DNA of 26,304 nucleotides from NCBI GenBank assembly GCA_958425285.1, contig CATZVV010000003.1, positions 1 to 26,304 of the forward strand, written 5' to 3'. Both the position numbers and the translations under genes were made by a program. This stretch comes from an uncultured Lachnoclostridium sp. (GTDB lineage: Bacteria > Bacillota > Clostridia > Lachnospirales > Lachnospiraceae). Positions 7,580 to 17,056 of this stretch are shown here, one piece after another (position 1 is the first letter of the stretch; each line of letters opens with the position of its first letter). The notes beneath the pieces are model-generated. The model did not search any database and was not told the DNA's origin. It saw only the letters and a list, made by a program, of their open reading frames with translations.

Positions 7580-10500
7580 CTATTTAATTTTTACCTTTTT
7601 GACTTTACTCCATGTACCATACAACTTCTTTGTTCCCTTTTTGTTAAAAGCCCGTACACGAACATAATATTTTTTCTTAGACTTTAATTTTTTAATTACT
7701 TTTTTAGAAACAGATGCTTTTACCGTAACCGTCTTTGCCTTCTTAAACTTTTTGTTAAGACCATAAGAAATCTGATAGCCACTTACTTTTTTTAATTTCT
7801 TATATGTTACTATCATCTGCTTTTTTTTCTTAAATTTTAACGAAGACAAGCTTACTTTGGCAGGATTCTTCAATGTACTTTGTGGCTTCACACTCACTGT
7901 CGGCGCTGCTGTTGGTGTCCCACTAGAATCACTAGGTATTATACTTGGAACACCTGTAGGAACAGGTGTTGGTGTTGCTAATGAAAGAATCCTGTACTCC
8001 TTGGTCAGCACACCTGCATAATCACCAATTCCCATTACAGTTACAGTTGCCGTTCCTGCTTCCACACAATTTGAATAGTACACACTGTAGTCTTCACCAG
8101 CCTTTAAGACAGCATCTCCTCTTTTTACTGTAACAGAAGGTGTATTTCGCTTTCCACTATAGTCATACTCACTTTTTTCTAGTGTTAATTCTGCATTTGA
8201 CAAATCAACCTTTGATACAGCAATACGGTCAATTCCGGGAGCCTGCGCTGAATCATTGTACAGACGAATCGTATTGTCCCCTGACTCAAGTTCTGTTTTT
8301 ATCGTCTTAGAGGCAACAGCTCTTCCGTCACCAGCTACGCCAATTAATTTCTCCATTTCAATCGGCTCGCCGTCATTTACCTGTACGTATAAATTACGAG
8401 CAGAACCGGAAACAATAAATATCTTTAATTCATATTCTCCATCTTCCAGAACGTTTACGTTATCAAATATAATATCTTTTCCTTTTCCCACATTATCCAC
8501 AAATTTCTTGCCGGAAACATAATCTGTCTCTGAAATTGTTGTTCCGGTGCCCATCTGAGCATCTTCTGCTTCATAATATTTATATCCATCATAAGCAGTT
8601 AACCCCATTGGATCATTCTTGCTCAGTTTTATTGCACAGCCACCCGCTTTTGGTAAATCAAAACTCAAGGTAGTATCCGCAGTTACTTCTTGTGTGGCAA
8701 CTTCAAGATCAGTTCCATCTGCATTATCCTGATAAATATATGCATAATAAGTTTCACCCTGATCTAAGAAGTCCAAGGAAATATCGTAAGTTTGTGCTTC
8801 ATTTGTCATCGCACCAACATACCAGTTTTCTCCGTTTCTTCTTGCTCGGACTACAGACTCTCCAGGATAGCCCGCAAGTAATTTGCTCTCATCCCATGAA
8901 CTCGGAATATTAGTAAACAAAGAAGAACCTTTATAACCCGGATATACAAAAGCAGAATGTGCTAATGTCTGAACTGCTGACTCATACACAATCGGCATAG
9001 CTAACATAAAGCCATCTGTTGCCGCAACATTTTTCAGACTCATTCCCACGGGTGTAAATTCCATGGAACCTATAACATTTCTTGTATACGGTAAGGTAAG
9101 AAGTGACTGTACCGGTGATCCACTGCCCCATTTAAAGTATTCAGAACCCATAACAGCTTCACTGGATAGAATATTTGGGAAAGTTCTATTCTCACCATTT
9201 GGATCCGTACAACCATGGTAATTCACAACTAACTTATGCTTTGCTGCAATCGATGCCAAGTCATACATTACCTTCATGGCAAACTGGCTGTCACTATTGA
9301 GATAATCAACTTTAACCCCTTTAATACCCATATCCTCGCACCATGCAAACTGCTCTTCAATTGTATCTTCATTATCTAAATCAAAAATGTGTTTCTGGTC
9401 AAACTTATTGACACCATACCAAAGAATTAAATCTACGTCCTTTGGTTCAGCATACGCAACCAGTTCTTTAATCTTTGCCTCGTAATCATCCCACATTTCC
9501 CATCCAAAGTCGACCAGACAATACCGTTGTCCGGTTTCTTCTGCATAATCAATATAATCATACATGGTATCATAATCAATCAAATCAGAAGTTGTAGACC
9601 ACCATGACCAGGAAGAAGTTCCCGGCTTCACCCAACTGAAGTCACCCTCAGCCTCCGGATTTAAATCCGAAACCAGTGAACTATTCGTAACACCCTCCAA
9701 GTTATCAGATAGAATGGCTAATCTCCATGGTGTATGGAATATATCTGTCATTTTTACGCTTGCAATAGAGGCATACGATGCCGAATAAGTCTGTCCATCC
9801 AGAGAGTCATCCTCTTCCTGTTTCAAATATTGTCCAAATCTTACTTGAAGTGCCTTATTCCCTGATTTTGTCTGAAATACAGAAGCACAATAGGGTTCTT
9901 TCTCATTATACACATTCGCTTCTGTAAGAAGCACCCAGCATTCACCCTCATCCGTCGGAATTCTTCCAAGAATCGGCGGGCCATAACTCGCATTCTGATT
10001 CTTTAGTGTTGACATCTTCCTTGCAGTATAAGTGCTTGCTTCATATGTTGCACTTGTACCCATTGTCCAAATAGTTCCCGTATCAGGAAGTATAAAAGAA
10101 CTATCCTCGCCTGTCACCTCTGTTACCTCATCGCTGCTATTTGTATCTCCATCAATCTCATAACGGTATGCCATTCCGTCATTAAACACACGGAAAATCA
10201 TTGTAATTTTACTGTCACCCTTTGTAAGGGCAAACGAAATCTCATTATATTCTTTTGAAACATGGCTGGAGCTTCCCTGAACCCAGTCATACTCCTCTTT
10301 TCCCTTTTCCTTTTTAATCGTATTCTGATTCAGAACCAAACCGGTAGACAAATCACTGTCCTTCGTAACAACACCAAGCGGAGCACATTCCATTACCACA
10401 TTATCATTGCGATATACCGAATAAAAATAGCTGTCAGAAGAGTCTTTCCAAATACGTATCATATTACTTCCATCTACCGAAACAGTCTTTAACTCTTCTA

Positions 10501-11395
10501 ACTCAGTCAAACCTGCTGAACCATCATCATAAGAAATCTCTTCTTTTTCAGGAGTCTGTTCTGTAACCGTGATTCCATACCCCTGAGCAACAGCCTTTAC
10601 CTGTTCTGCCGTCAACACTGCCTTGTATAAGCTTACATCATCAAGCTGTACAGCACAGTCTGCATCTGACCATGTTGAACATGTTTTTCCCAATGCATTA
10701 TTAACAAGGCTGCTCAAAGAGCCAAGCCTCGTCTTTAAAACATTTGCATCGCCTCCTCCGCAATTCGATTCAGCCAATGCTCCGTTTATGTAGAATTTTA
10801 CATTCTCTGCAGAAACCGTAACTGTGACCAGATTCCATATACTCTTAGCCGGTTCTTCATTAAAAATCTGTTTATAACTGGAGCCATCATCAAAAATCAG
10901 ATTCCATGTACTGTCCTGTGCATACGGCGCAAAGGCAAACTCCTGCTTATTTGTACTGTCCGCTGAACTAAATAGTCTGGAATAGCTTGCAACTTCTGAA
11001 CTGGACTTCATCCAGAACGACCATGTCAAACCTGTTGTCTCACTAACCCCATCATACAAATTAGCCGGCAAATCCACATAAGAGGATCCCTTTGTACCTC
11101 CGGCAAGTGTCAGCACATGATTAGAAGCATCCGAATAATTTTTTCCTGATACCGTCAATTGCTGCTGCTCTATTTTTGCTGTTCCCTGCAGCGCTGCTTT
11201 CCCATCTGACACAGTTCCACTGTTAGCAACATCTGTCTCTGTTACATCCTCAAAAGTCCATTTATAAGCCGCTTGTGGAATTGCTGCTGCCTCTGCTACA
11301 GTCCGTCCTGCATCTGTCATAAATCCTGCCGGAGTAAGAAGAGACACTGACAAAACTCCCGCAAGAATACGCAAAAATCGCTTTGATTTCAACAT
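7580..11395 (-). CDS. Secreted multidomain GH97 glycosidase (retaining, alpha-galactosidase-like)
   Basis: 1271 residues. In order: signal peptide (1 to about 38, KSKR then a hydrophobic core, cleavage near AEAAA); LamG/concanavalin-like domain (about 45-275); GH97 N-terminal beta domain (about 300-560); GH97 barrel (about 570-840) and C-terminal domain; CBM6/35-like module starting YYEAEDAQMG (about 935-1060); Ig-like repeat LTLEKSEYDYSGK (about 1062-1136); Pro/Thr/Ser linker (1137-1175); Lys-rich fibronectin III-like end. Family knowledge: GH97 cleaves alpha-glucosides (inverting, SusB type) or alpha-galactosides (retaining). Here VKVDY places D697 at the retaining nucleophile position. NYHG has G728 where inverting members have a base Glu. 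E746 in SSEAVMGSE fits the acid/base. Retaining alpha-galactosidase activity is therefore favoured but inferred. Start ATG has AGGAGG upstream. No LPXTG is seen; the basic C-terminus may hold it at the cell wall. Divergent from an AraC-type regulator, its likely controller. Confidence 0.85.
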   Translation of the reverse strand: MLKSKRFLRILAGVLSVSLLTPAGFMTDAGRTVAEAAAIPQAAYKWTFEDVTETDVANSGTVSDGKAALQGTAKIEQQQLTVSGKNYSDASNHVLTLAGGTKGSSYVDLPANLYDGVSETTGLTWSFWMKSSSEVASYSRLFSSADSTNKQEFAFAPYAQDSTWNLIFDDGSSYKQIFNEEPAKSIWNLVTVTVSAENVKFYINGALAESNCGGGDANVLKTRLGSLSSLVNNALGKTCSTWSDADCAVQLDDVSLYKAVLTAEQVKAVAQGYGITVTEQTPEKEEISYDDGSAGLTELEELKTVSVDGSNMIRIWKDSSDSYFYSVYRNDNVVMECAPLGVVTKDSDLSTGLVLNQNTIKKEKGKEEYDWVQGSSSHVSKEYNEISFALTKGDSKITMIFRVFNDGMAYRYEIDGDTNSSDEVTEVTGEDSSFILPDTGTIWTMGTSATYEASTYTARKMSTLKNQNASYGPPILGRIPTDEGECWVLLTEANVYNEKEPYCASVFQTKSGNKALQVRFGQYLKQEEDDSLDGQTYSASYASIASVKMTDIFHTPWRLAILSDNLEGVTNSSLVSDLNPEAEGDFSWVKPGTSSWSWWSTTSDLIDYDTMYDYIDYAEETGQRYCLVDFGWEMWDDYEAKIKELVAYAEPKDVDLILWYGVNKFDQKHIFDLDNEDTIEEQFAWCEDMGIKGVKVDYLNSDSQFAMKVMYDLASIAAKHKLVVNYHGCTDPNGENRTFPNILSSEAVMGSEYFKWGSGSPVQSLLTLPYTRNVIGSMEFTPVGMSLKNVAATDGFMLAMPIVYESAVQTLAHSAFVYPGYKGSSLFTNIPSSWDESKLLAGYPGESVVRARRNGENWYVGAMTNEAQTYDISLDFLDQGETYYAYIYQDNADGTDLEVATQEVTADTTLSFDLPKAGGCAIKLSKNDPMGLTAYDGYKYYEAEDAQMGTGTTISETDYVSGKKFVDNVGKGKDIIFDNVNVLEDGEYELKIFIVSGSARNLYVQVNDGEPIEMEKLIGVAGDGRAVASKTIKTELESGDNTIRLYNDSAQAPGIDRIAVSKVDLSNAELTLEKSEYDYSGKRNTPSVTVKRGDAVLKAGEDYSVYYSNCVEAGTATVTVMGIGDYAGVLTKEYRILSLATPTPVPTGVPSIIPSDSSGTPTAAPTVSVKPQSTLKNPAKVSLSSLKFKKKKQMIVTYKKLKKVSGYQISYGLNKKFKKAKTVTVKASVSKKVIKKLKSKKKYYVRVRAFNKKGTKKLYGTWSKVKKVKIK

Positions 11396-11416
11396 AATGC
11401 ATCCTCCTTCACTTTT

Positions 11417-11446
11417 AATATAATTATTTTAACGAAACCAAAACAA
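11417..11446 (-). promoter_or_regulatory. Possible promoter of the GH97 gene
   Basis: On the minus strand TTGTTT (11446-11441) and TATATT (11422-11417) are 18 bp apart, giving a short leader before the GGAGG and ATG. The weak match fits an activator-dependent promoter with the repeat sites upstream. Confidence 0.4.
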
Positions 11447-11475
11447 AGTGAAAATGGTAAATTGTTATGTATATA

Positions 11476-11523
11476 TGCAAAAATGTTACCATGTTTGCAG
11501 GCAAAAATGTTACCATGTTTACA
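11476..11523. repeat. Tandem 20-bp direct repeat, likely operator for the AraC-type regulator
   Basis: GCAAAAATGTTACCATGTTT occurs twice without mismatch, at 11477-11496 and 11501-11520, with a period of 24 bp. The match extends to 23 bp with one change (GCA versus ACA). The first copy also has symmetric ends, TGCAAA (11476-11481) and TTTGCA (11494-11499). An inverted ATGGTAA lies near 11454. The second copy stops 5 bp before the -35 of the araC-type promoter and both lie upstream of the GH97 promoter, as expected for activator sites. Confidence 0.6.
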
Positions 11524-11525
11524 AC

Positions 11526-11554
11526 TTGTATTTTTTGTGCCATTCTCATATAAT
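11526..11554 (+). promoter_or_regulatory. Promoter of the AraC-type regulator gene
   Basis: TTGTAT (11526-11531) and a perfect TATAAT (11549-11554) are separated by 17 bp, about 30 bp before the AGGAGG. The adjacent repeats suggest autoregulation. Confidence 0.65.
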
Positions 11555-11590
11555 AAATATAGAATCACATGTTGAATGAGGAGGTATCAT

Positions 11591-12442
11591 ATGGGAAACA
11601 AACTATTTTATCAGAATTTCAGTCGGTACCGCTGTCTCGAATCAGTCGAAAAAAATTCCCATGAATTGTACCTCTGTTATTGTGGAAGACAAGAATGTTT
11701 ACCAGGCCATCAATTTACATCTAAACGTACTGAATTTCTACTTCACATTGTATTAGAAGGAAGCGGGACATTTACCGCAGAGGATAAAATATATAATTTG
11801 AAGAAAAATTCTATTTTCCTTATTTGTCCAGAACAGCTCACCTCCTATCAATCCGATAGTGAAGAGCCGTGGACTTACATGTGGATTGCATTTAATGGTC
11901 TAAAAGCAGAATCTCTCCTCCGATACGCAGGTCTTACAAAAGAGACCCCTGTCGCCTATCTGCCGGATACCATACCATATGAAACAGCAATTCAGGGTAT
12001 TCTTTCTTCGTGCCAGCTCAGCTTTTCTAACGAGTTACGCCGTTCTGAATATTTATATTCATTTGTAGCCAAGCTTGCAGAAGACCTGCATCCCTCTGAT
12101 AATGAAAATAATGAATTTTCGTACTCTCACCAAGCCTATGTAGAATACGCTCTTGATTTTATTGAGCACAATTACCATTACAATATAAAAGTATCGGACA
12201 TTGCCGATTATGTTGGTATCAACCGCTCTTACCTGACAAAATGTTTTAAAAAAAGCCTACAGCTTTCTCCGCATGAATACCTAATTGATTATCGAATGAA
12301 TAAAGCAAAAGATTTATTGGCAAATACCAAAATACCGATTAATCAAATTGCTTCTCAAGTAGGCTATGAAGACCCTCTTGCTTTTTCAAAAGCATTTAAA
12401 CTTTTTACAGGAGTATCTCCAAAAACATATCGTGAAAGCTGA
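11591..12442 (+). CDS. AraC-family transcriptional regulator
   Basis: 283 residues. The N-terminal half is a cupin-like AraC ligand-binding domain (HIVLEGSGTFTAEDKIYNLKKNS…). The last 100 residues hold the paired helix-turn-helix of the family: IKVSDIADYVGINRSYLTKCFKK, then INQIASQVGYEDPLAFSKAFK, ending GVSPKTYRES. Such proteins usually activate sugar-utilisation genes when the N-terminal domain binds a sugar. The ATG at 11576 gives a slightly longer frame, but AGGAGG at 11579-11584 sits 6 nt before the ATG at 11591, so I use the latter. Divergent from the GH97 gene with a direct repeat between them, so control of GH97 and itself is inferred. The inducer is unknown. A terminator follows. Confidence 0.9.
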   Translation: MGNKLFYQNFSRYRCLESVEKNSHELYLCYCGRQECLPGHQFTSKRTEFLLHIVLEGSGTFTAEDKIYNLKKNSIFLICPEQLTSYQSDSEEPWTYMWIAFNGLKAESLLRYAGLTKETPVAYLPDTIPYETAIQGILSSCQLSFSNELRRSEYLYSFVAKLAEDLHPSDNENNEFSYSHQAYVEYALDFIEHNYHYNIKVSDIADYVGINRSYLTKCFKKSLQLSPHEYLIDYRMNKAKDLLANTKIPINQIASQVGYEDPLAFSKAFKLFTGVSPKTYRES

Positions 12443-12444
12443 GG

Positions 12445-12473
12445 CTTTTCTAAATTTTTACAGAAAAGTTTTT
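12445..12473 (+). terminator. Terminator of the AraC-type regulator gene
   Basis: CTTTTCT (12445-12451) pairs with AGAAAAG (12462-12468) around a 10-nt loop and is followed by five T. It starts 3 bp after the stop codon. Confidence 0.65.
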
Positions 12474-12487
12474 GTACCATTATTTTC

Positions 12488-13498
12488 TTACTTTAATTCC
12501 TGACCGAGCAGTGACTTACTGACCTTTACTTCATAATTTTCAGCCCAGTTTTCATAACTTGCCTGAAATGCTTTTGTCTGTCTCTCTAAAATGATTTCAG
12601 CACGATGTTGTTTCACCGCATCAGCATCATCAATGGAGATACATTTTATAATATAAAATCCATCATCTGCCGTAATTACCTCGCTAATCTGTTCTGGCTT
12701 TAAAGCAAATGCAGCATTCACGACATCCGTTGGCACATCTTCAAACCCAAGCAAAAAATCAACCTGTGCGATCGATGAATTCTGCTCCGCCAGTGAATAA
12801 AAATTCCCTGATTTCTTTACCTGCTGTTGTAAGGAAACAGCCTGTTCATAAAGCGCGGATTTTGCGGAATCATCCAAATTGACTTCTTCACCATTTTTAT
12901 CTGTTCCCTTAGACATCAAATGAATCATCTGTACTTTTGCCGTTCGTGCCTGCTCATCCCTCACATTAACATCCACCTTACCGGTTACAATATCATACAT
13001 AATCCGGGCAAGTTCATTCTCTGCAAGCACATCCGTCAATGCTTTTGCAGTCAATCCATACTTCTGCTTTTCTTCATCGGACACCCTTTGCATATACTGC
13101 TCCACCTGATAAGCAATATCCTCCCGGTCATCCACTGCCACTCCTACATTCTGTGATGCTGCTGCCTTAGATATCACCTTAAGCTGAATAATCAGCCGGA
13201 CAATTTCTTCAATTGCCTCCGTACCAACTGTACGACCCTCACCTAACGAATAACTCCACACATCCTTTGACAGCATGGAATCATATTTACTTCTTAATAA
13301 ATACGAGTAAATCAGATACTCCTGATATGTTACCTTTGAACTTCCCACAGCAATTACAGTAGAATCTTCTTTTAATGTCCCTTTTGCCACAGAAGCCGCC
13401 CTTTCCGTTTTAACAGTCTCTTTCTCTCCTGAATTTCCACATCCTATCAAAGAAATTCCCAATGACAATGTGAGTACAATTGCAAATATCTTTTTCAT
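12488..13498 (-). CDS. PrsA-like foldase lipoprotein (peptidyl-prolyl isomerase)
   Basis: 336 residues. A lipoprotein signal (MKKIFAIVLTLSLGISLIGC) has its lipobox Cys at residue 20, so the protein should be anchored on the outer face of the membrane. A SurA/PrsA-type helical chaperone region follows (about 40-175), then a parvulin-like domain (about 180-295) with VQMIHLMS and FLLGFEDVPTDVVNAAFALKPEQIS…DGFYIIKC. Family knowledge: these proteins help secreted proteins fold after export. The parvulin core is divergent, so isomerase activity is not certain. It is the last gene of the pth-mfd operon, 23 bp after mfd. I see no clear terminator in the 45-bp gap to the convergent regulator. Confidence 0.8.
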   Translation of the reverse strand: MKKIFAIVLTLSLGISLIGCGNSGEKETVKTERAASVAKGTLKEDSTVIAVGSSKVTYQEYLIYSYLLRSKYDSMLSKDVWSYSLGEGRTVGTEAIEEIVRLIIQLKVISKAAASQNVGVAVDDREDIAYQVEQYMQRVSDEEKQKYGLTAKALTDVLAENELARIMYDIVTGKVDVNVRDEQARTAKVQMIHLMSKGTDKNGEEVNLDDSAKSALYEQAVSLQQQVKKSGNFYSLAEQNSSIAQVDFLLGFEDVPTDVVNAAFALKPEQISEVITADDGFYIIKCISIDDADAVKQHRAEIILERQTKAFQASYENWAENYEVKVSKSLLGQELK

Positions 13499-13521
13499 AA
13501 TTTCCTCATTCCCTCTTGTCT

Positions 13522-16500
13522 TTATTCTATCTTTAAAGTACTTATTTCATCAATTAACAACTCTATTTGTTCTAATATACCACGTTTTTTCTCTATGGTA
13601 TAGAGGAAAAACGGATTTGCTCCATGATTAAAAGTGATATGCCCCCCGATTCGCTTCATCATTGCCGGAATTCGCTCCGCCGCAATTTTAGCCTGTGGAT
13701 ACAAAATAAATTTCACCTGATCCTTTTTTTGACTCACTGATGTAATAAATGCTTTATGTGCTTTCGTTTTCAGTAGCGAAATTCTGAGCAAATTACTAAC
13801 ACTCTCAGGCGGCTCGCCAAATCGATCCACCAACTCACTTTCCATATCCAGGCGTTCTTCTTCTGTTTCAATTTCAGCAACACGCTTATACATATCCAGT
13901 TTTCCACCCTCACTACGTATATAAGAAACCGGAATGAACGCATCCAAATTCAAATCCACCGTAGTATCGTATTCCTCTTGCGGAGACTCTTCCCCTTTCA
14001 TATTCTTAACTGCCTGATTCAGCATCTTACAATACAGGTCATATCCTACCGCTTCCATGTGTCCATGCTGTGCCTCCCCCAGCAAATTTCCCGCACCCCG
14101 AATTTCCAGGTCACGCATAGAAATTTTAAAACCAGAGCCAAGCTCTGTAAACTCCTTAATTGCCGCCAAGCGCTTTTCTGCCACCTCTTTTAACATTTTG
14201 TCACGCTTATACATCAAAAATGCATAAGCTGTCCGATTGGATCGTCCTACACGTCCCCGAAGCTGATAAAGCTGAGAAAGTCCTAATTTATCCGCATCAT
14301 CAATAATCATTGTATTCACATTCGGAATATCCAGTCCGGTCTCTACAATTGTAGTGGATACTAAAACATCAATTTCTCCATTAATAAACTGATACATCGT
14401 CCGCTCTAATTGTCGTTCATTCATCTGACCGTGAGCAAAAGCCACACTCGCCTCCGGCACTAACTTCGCCACCTCATTGGCAATGATGTCCATATTGCCA
14501 ACACGATTATATACATAGTAAACCTGACCACCTCTCGTCAATTCACGAATAATTGCCTCCCGAATGATTTCATCATTTTTTTCCATAACAAATGTCTGAA
14601 TCGGCATACGATCCACCGGAGGTTCCTCCAACACACTCATATCCCGGATTCCTACAAGACTCATATGAAGTGTTCTTGGAATCGGAGTTGCCGTCAGAGT
14701 AAGCACATCAATATCATTTTTTATCTGCTTAAGCTTCTCTTTATGAGTAACACCAAAACGCTGCTCCTCGTCTACAATTAACAATCCTAAATCCTTATAC
14801 TGAATGTCTTTTGAAAGCAGCCGATGCGTCCCGATAATAATGTCCAGACTTCCTTTTTTCAAGCGCTCCAGCGTTTTTTTCTGTTCTGCCGGTGTACGAA
14901 GTCTGGATATCATATCAACACTAATTGGAAAATCCTTCATCCTCTGTACAAAAGTGTTATAATGCTGTCCCGCCAAAATGGTAGTTGGGACAAGGAATGC
15001 CACCTGTTTTCCGTCCTGAACTGCCTTAAAAGCCGCCCGAATCGCCACCTCTGTCTTTCCATATCCTACATCTCCGCAAATTAACCGATCCATAATGCGA
15101 TGACTCTCCATATCCTGCTTGGTCGCCTCAATCGCATTCATCTGATCATCGGTTTCCTCGTAAGGAAACATCTCCTCAAATTCCTTTTGCCAAACAGTAT
15201 CCGCTGTAAAAGCAAAGCCCTCTCTTGCCTGTCTTTTTGCATACAACTCAACTAACTCTTTGGCAATAACATTGACGGCTCCCTTTACACGTGATTTTGT
15301 CTTCTTCCATTCTGGAGAATTCAGGCGGTTCAGCTTCGGAGTCTTTGCCTCACTTCCGGCATATTTCTGAAGAACATCTAAACCCGTTGCCAATACGTAC
15401 AGGTTACCGCCCCCGGCATACTGAATCTTTAGATAATCCTTTGTTACTTTATCAACTTCTATCTTTTCAATTCCCTGGTAAATACCAAGCCCATGGTTTT
15501 CATGAACAACATAATCCCCAATTTTCAAATCATTAAAACTGTGAATTTGCATTCCCTCATATGTTCGCCGCTTCTTCGTTTTCTTTTTAATACCACCAAA
15601 AATATCACTTTCTGTAACAACAACAAACTGCAGGTTAGGGTATTCAAATCCCTTTCTTAAAACACCATTTGATACCACCACTTCACCCTTCTGAAGTTCA
15701 TGTTCTAAATCCTTATTATAAAAAGCATGAATTCCAAAATCCTCTAAATCATTGCATAGCCTCCGTCCACGTGTCTCGGAAGCAGATAAAATCAAAATCC
15801 GATACCCGCCCTTTTTTAACCGAATAATATCTTTTGCCAGTAATGAGAAATTATTATTATAAGAAGGTGATGATTGTACATAAAAACTGAATTTCTGCTC
15901 CACCGGAATTTCTTTTACAGTTGTATCCAGTGCGGAAATCATAATCAGCCTCTTTTGCTGTATTTTTTTCAGTACCTGTGGAAGAGAATATAATACATCC
16001 ATCTGCCCCGGTAAAATGTAGCCTTTTTCCAAACGACTAACCATACTCTCCCGGAATTCATACTCTACTGCTTCACAGCGTTCCATACACCGATTCGGCT
16101 CATCCAAAAAGAAAATGGCGTCCCGATCTGTAAAATAATCAAAAAATGATACTGTTTCTCTCGAAAAATAGCGAATAAAACTTTCCAGATTTACAAGACC
16201 ATGATACGCTTCATACGTCTCCTGGAAATTTTTTATCGCCTGTTTTAAACGGGCAGCCTCCTCAATTTTCCCCTCCTCCCGAAACTTTGCGACACTCCTT
16301 TCCATCTCTATGCGAATACTTCTCAGCGCTTCAAGTGCCTGTTCTTCGGTCGTAAATATCTCTACTGCCGGGTAAATATTAATCTGTTCCATGCTTTCTA
16401 CCGAACGTTGGCTTTCTACATCAATGCTTCGGATTGTATCCACTTCATCTCCCCACAATTCCACTCTGACAGGAGACTCTTCCGTAAGCGGAAAAATATC

Positions 16501-17034
16501 TATAATTCCACCCCGTACAGAGAATTGACCAACAGCCTCTACCTGTCCGGTATGCTCATAACCAAGGCTTACAAGTGACTGGCGGAATTCGTCCAGATTT
16601 AAAAAGTCTCCTTCTGCCACTGTTAGTTTCCTTTTCTCATACATCAAAAAAGGAAGGCAGAAATCCATGCCCCCATCCAAGGTAGTTATAATAGTACTTT
16701 CTTCATTTTCAACAATTCGCTTAATAATTTTCAACCGCTCACCCGCAATTGCCTGTCCATGTACATCTGCACTGTAAAAAATAAGATCCTTGGCAGGATA
16801 ATACAAAACATTACGGTCATAAAGTCGATAATCCTCATACAATTCTTTTGCACGAAGTTCATTGTAAGTAATAATAACCCGGAATCTGTGGTGCTGACCC
16901 AAACCATATATAAAATGACATTTTTGTGTCTCGATACACCCGGTTGCGTGAACTGGCGTCTGAGACTGCCTCACTGCATTTTCGAGGTTTATATATTCCT
17001 CCAGTTCTTCCAGAGGTGCTAATAATGCTCTCAA
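13522..17034 (-). CDS. mfd: Transcription-repair coupling factor
   Basis: 1170 residues, normal for Mfd. It removes RNA polymerase stalled at DNA damage and recruits UvrA. Order of domains: N-terminal UvrB-like region with IDIFPL and VRVELWGDEVD; CarD-like RNA-polymerase-interaction domain (about 500-570, KIGDYVVHENHGLGIYQG); then the RecG-like translocase with Walker A GDVGYGKTE (about 655-663), VDEEQRFG (about 755), TATPIPRT and RGRVGRS; and the C-terminal TRCF domain (DLNLDAFIPVSYI). The start is TTG (17032-17034), not ATG: AGGAGG lies 8 nt upstream and no ATG is suitably placed. A weak start codon may lower its output relative to pth, which precedes it by 22 bp. Confidence 0.96.
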   Translation of the reverse strand: MRALLAPLEELEEYINLENAVRQSQTPVHATGCIETQKCHFIYGLGQHHRFRVIITYNELRAKELYEDYRLYDRNVLYYPAKDLIFYSADVHGQAIAGERLKIIKRIVENEESTIITTLDGGMDFCLPFLMYEKRKLTVAEGDFLNLDEFRQSLVSLGYEHTGQVEAVGQFSVRGGIIDIFPLTEESPVRVELWGDEVDTIRSIDVESQRSVESMEQINIYPAVEIFTTEEQALEALRSIRIEMERSVAKFREEGKIEEAARLKQAIKNFQETYEAYHGLVNLESFIRYFSRETVSFFDYFTDRDAIFFLDEPNRCMERCEAVEYEFRESMVSRLEKGYILPGQMDVLYSLPQVLKKIQQKRLIMISALDTTVKEIPVEQKFSFYVQSSPSYNNNFSLLAKDIIRLKKGGYRILILSASETRGRRLCNDLEDFGIHAFYNKDLEHELQKGEVVVSNGVLRKGFEYPNLQFVVVTESDIFGGIKKKTKKRRTYEGMQIHSFNDLKIGDYVVHENHGLGIYQGIEKIEVDKVTKDYLKIQYAGGGNLYVLATGLDVLQKYAGSEAKTPKLNRLNSPEWKKTKSRVKGAVNVIAKELVELYAKRQAREGFAFTADTVWQKEFEEMFPYEETDDQMNAIEATKQDMESHRIMDRLICGDVGYGKTEVAIRAAFKAVQDGKQVAFLVPTTILAGQHYNTFVQRMKDFPISVDMISRLRTPAEQKKTLERLKKGSLDIIIGTHRLLSKDIQYKDLGLLIVDEEQRFGVTHKEKLKQIKNDIDVLTLTATPIPRTLHMSLVGIRDMSVLEEPPVDRMPIQTFVMEKNDEIIREAIIRELTRGGQVYYVYNRVGNMDIIANEVAKLVPEASVAFAHGQMNERQLERTMYQFINGEIDVLVSTTIVETGLDIPNVNTMIIDDADKLGLSQLYQLRGRVGRSNRTAYAFLMYKRDKMLKEVAEKRLAAIKEFTELGSGFKISMRDLEIRGAGNLLGEAQHGHMEAVGYDLYCKMLNQAVKNMKGEESPQEEYDTTVDLNLDAFIPVSYIRSEGGKLDMYKRVAEIETEEERLDMESELVDRFGEPPESVSNLLRISLLKTKAHKAFITSVSQKKDQVKFILYPQAKIAAERIPAMMKRIGGHITFNHGANPFFLYTIEKKRGILEQIELLIDEISTLKIE

Positions 17035-17056
17035 TTCCCTTTCCTCCTGCTAAAAC

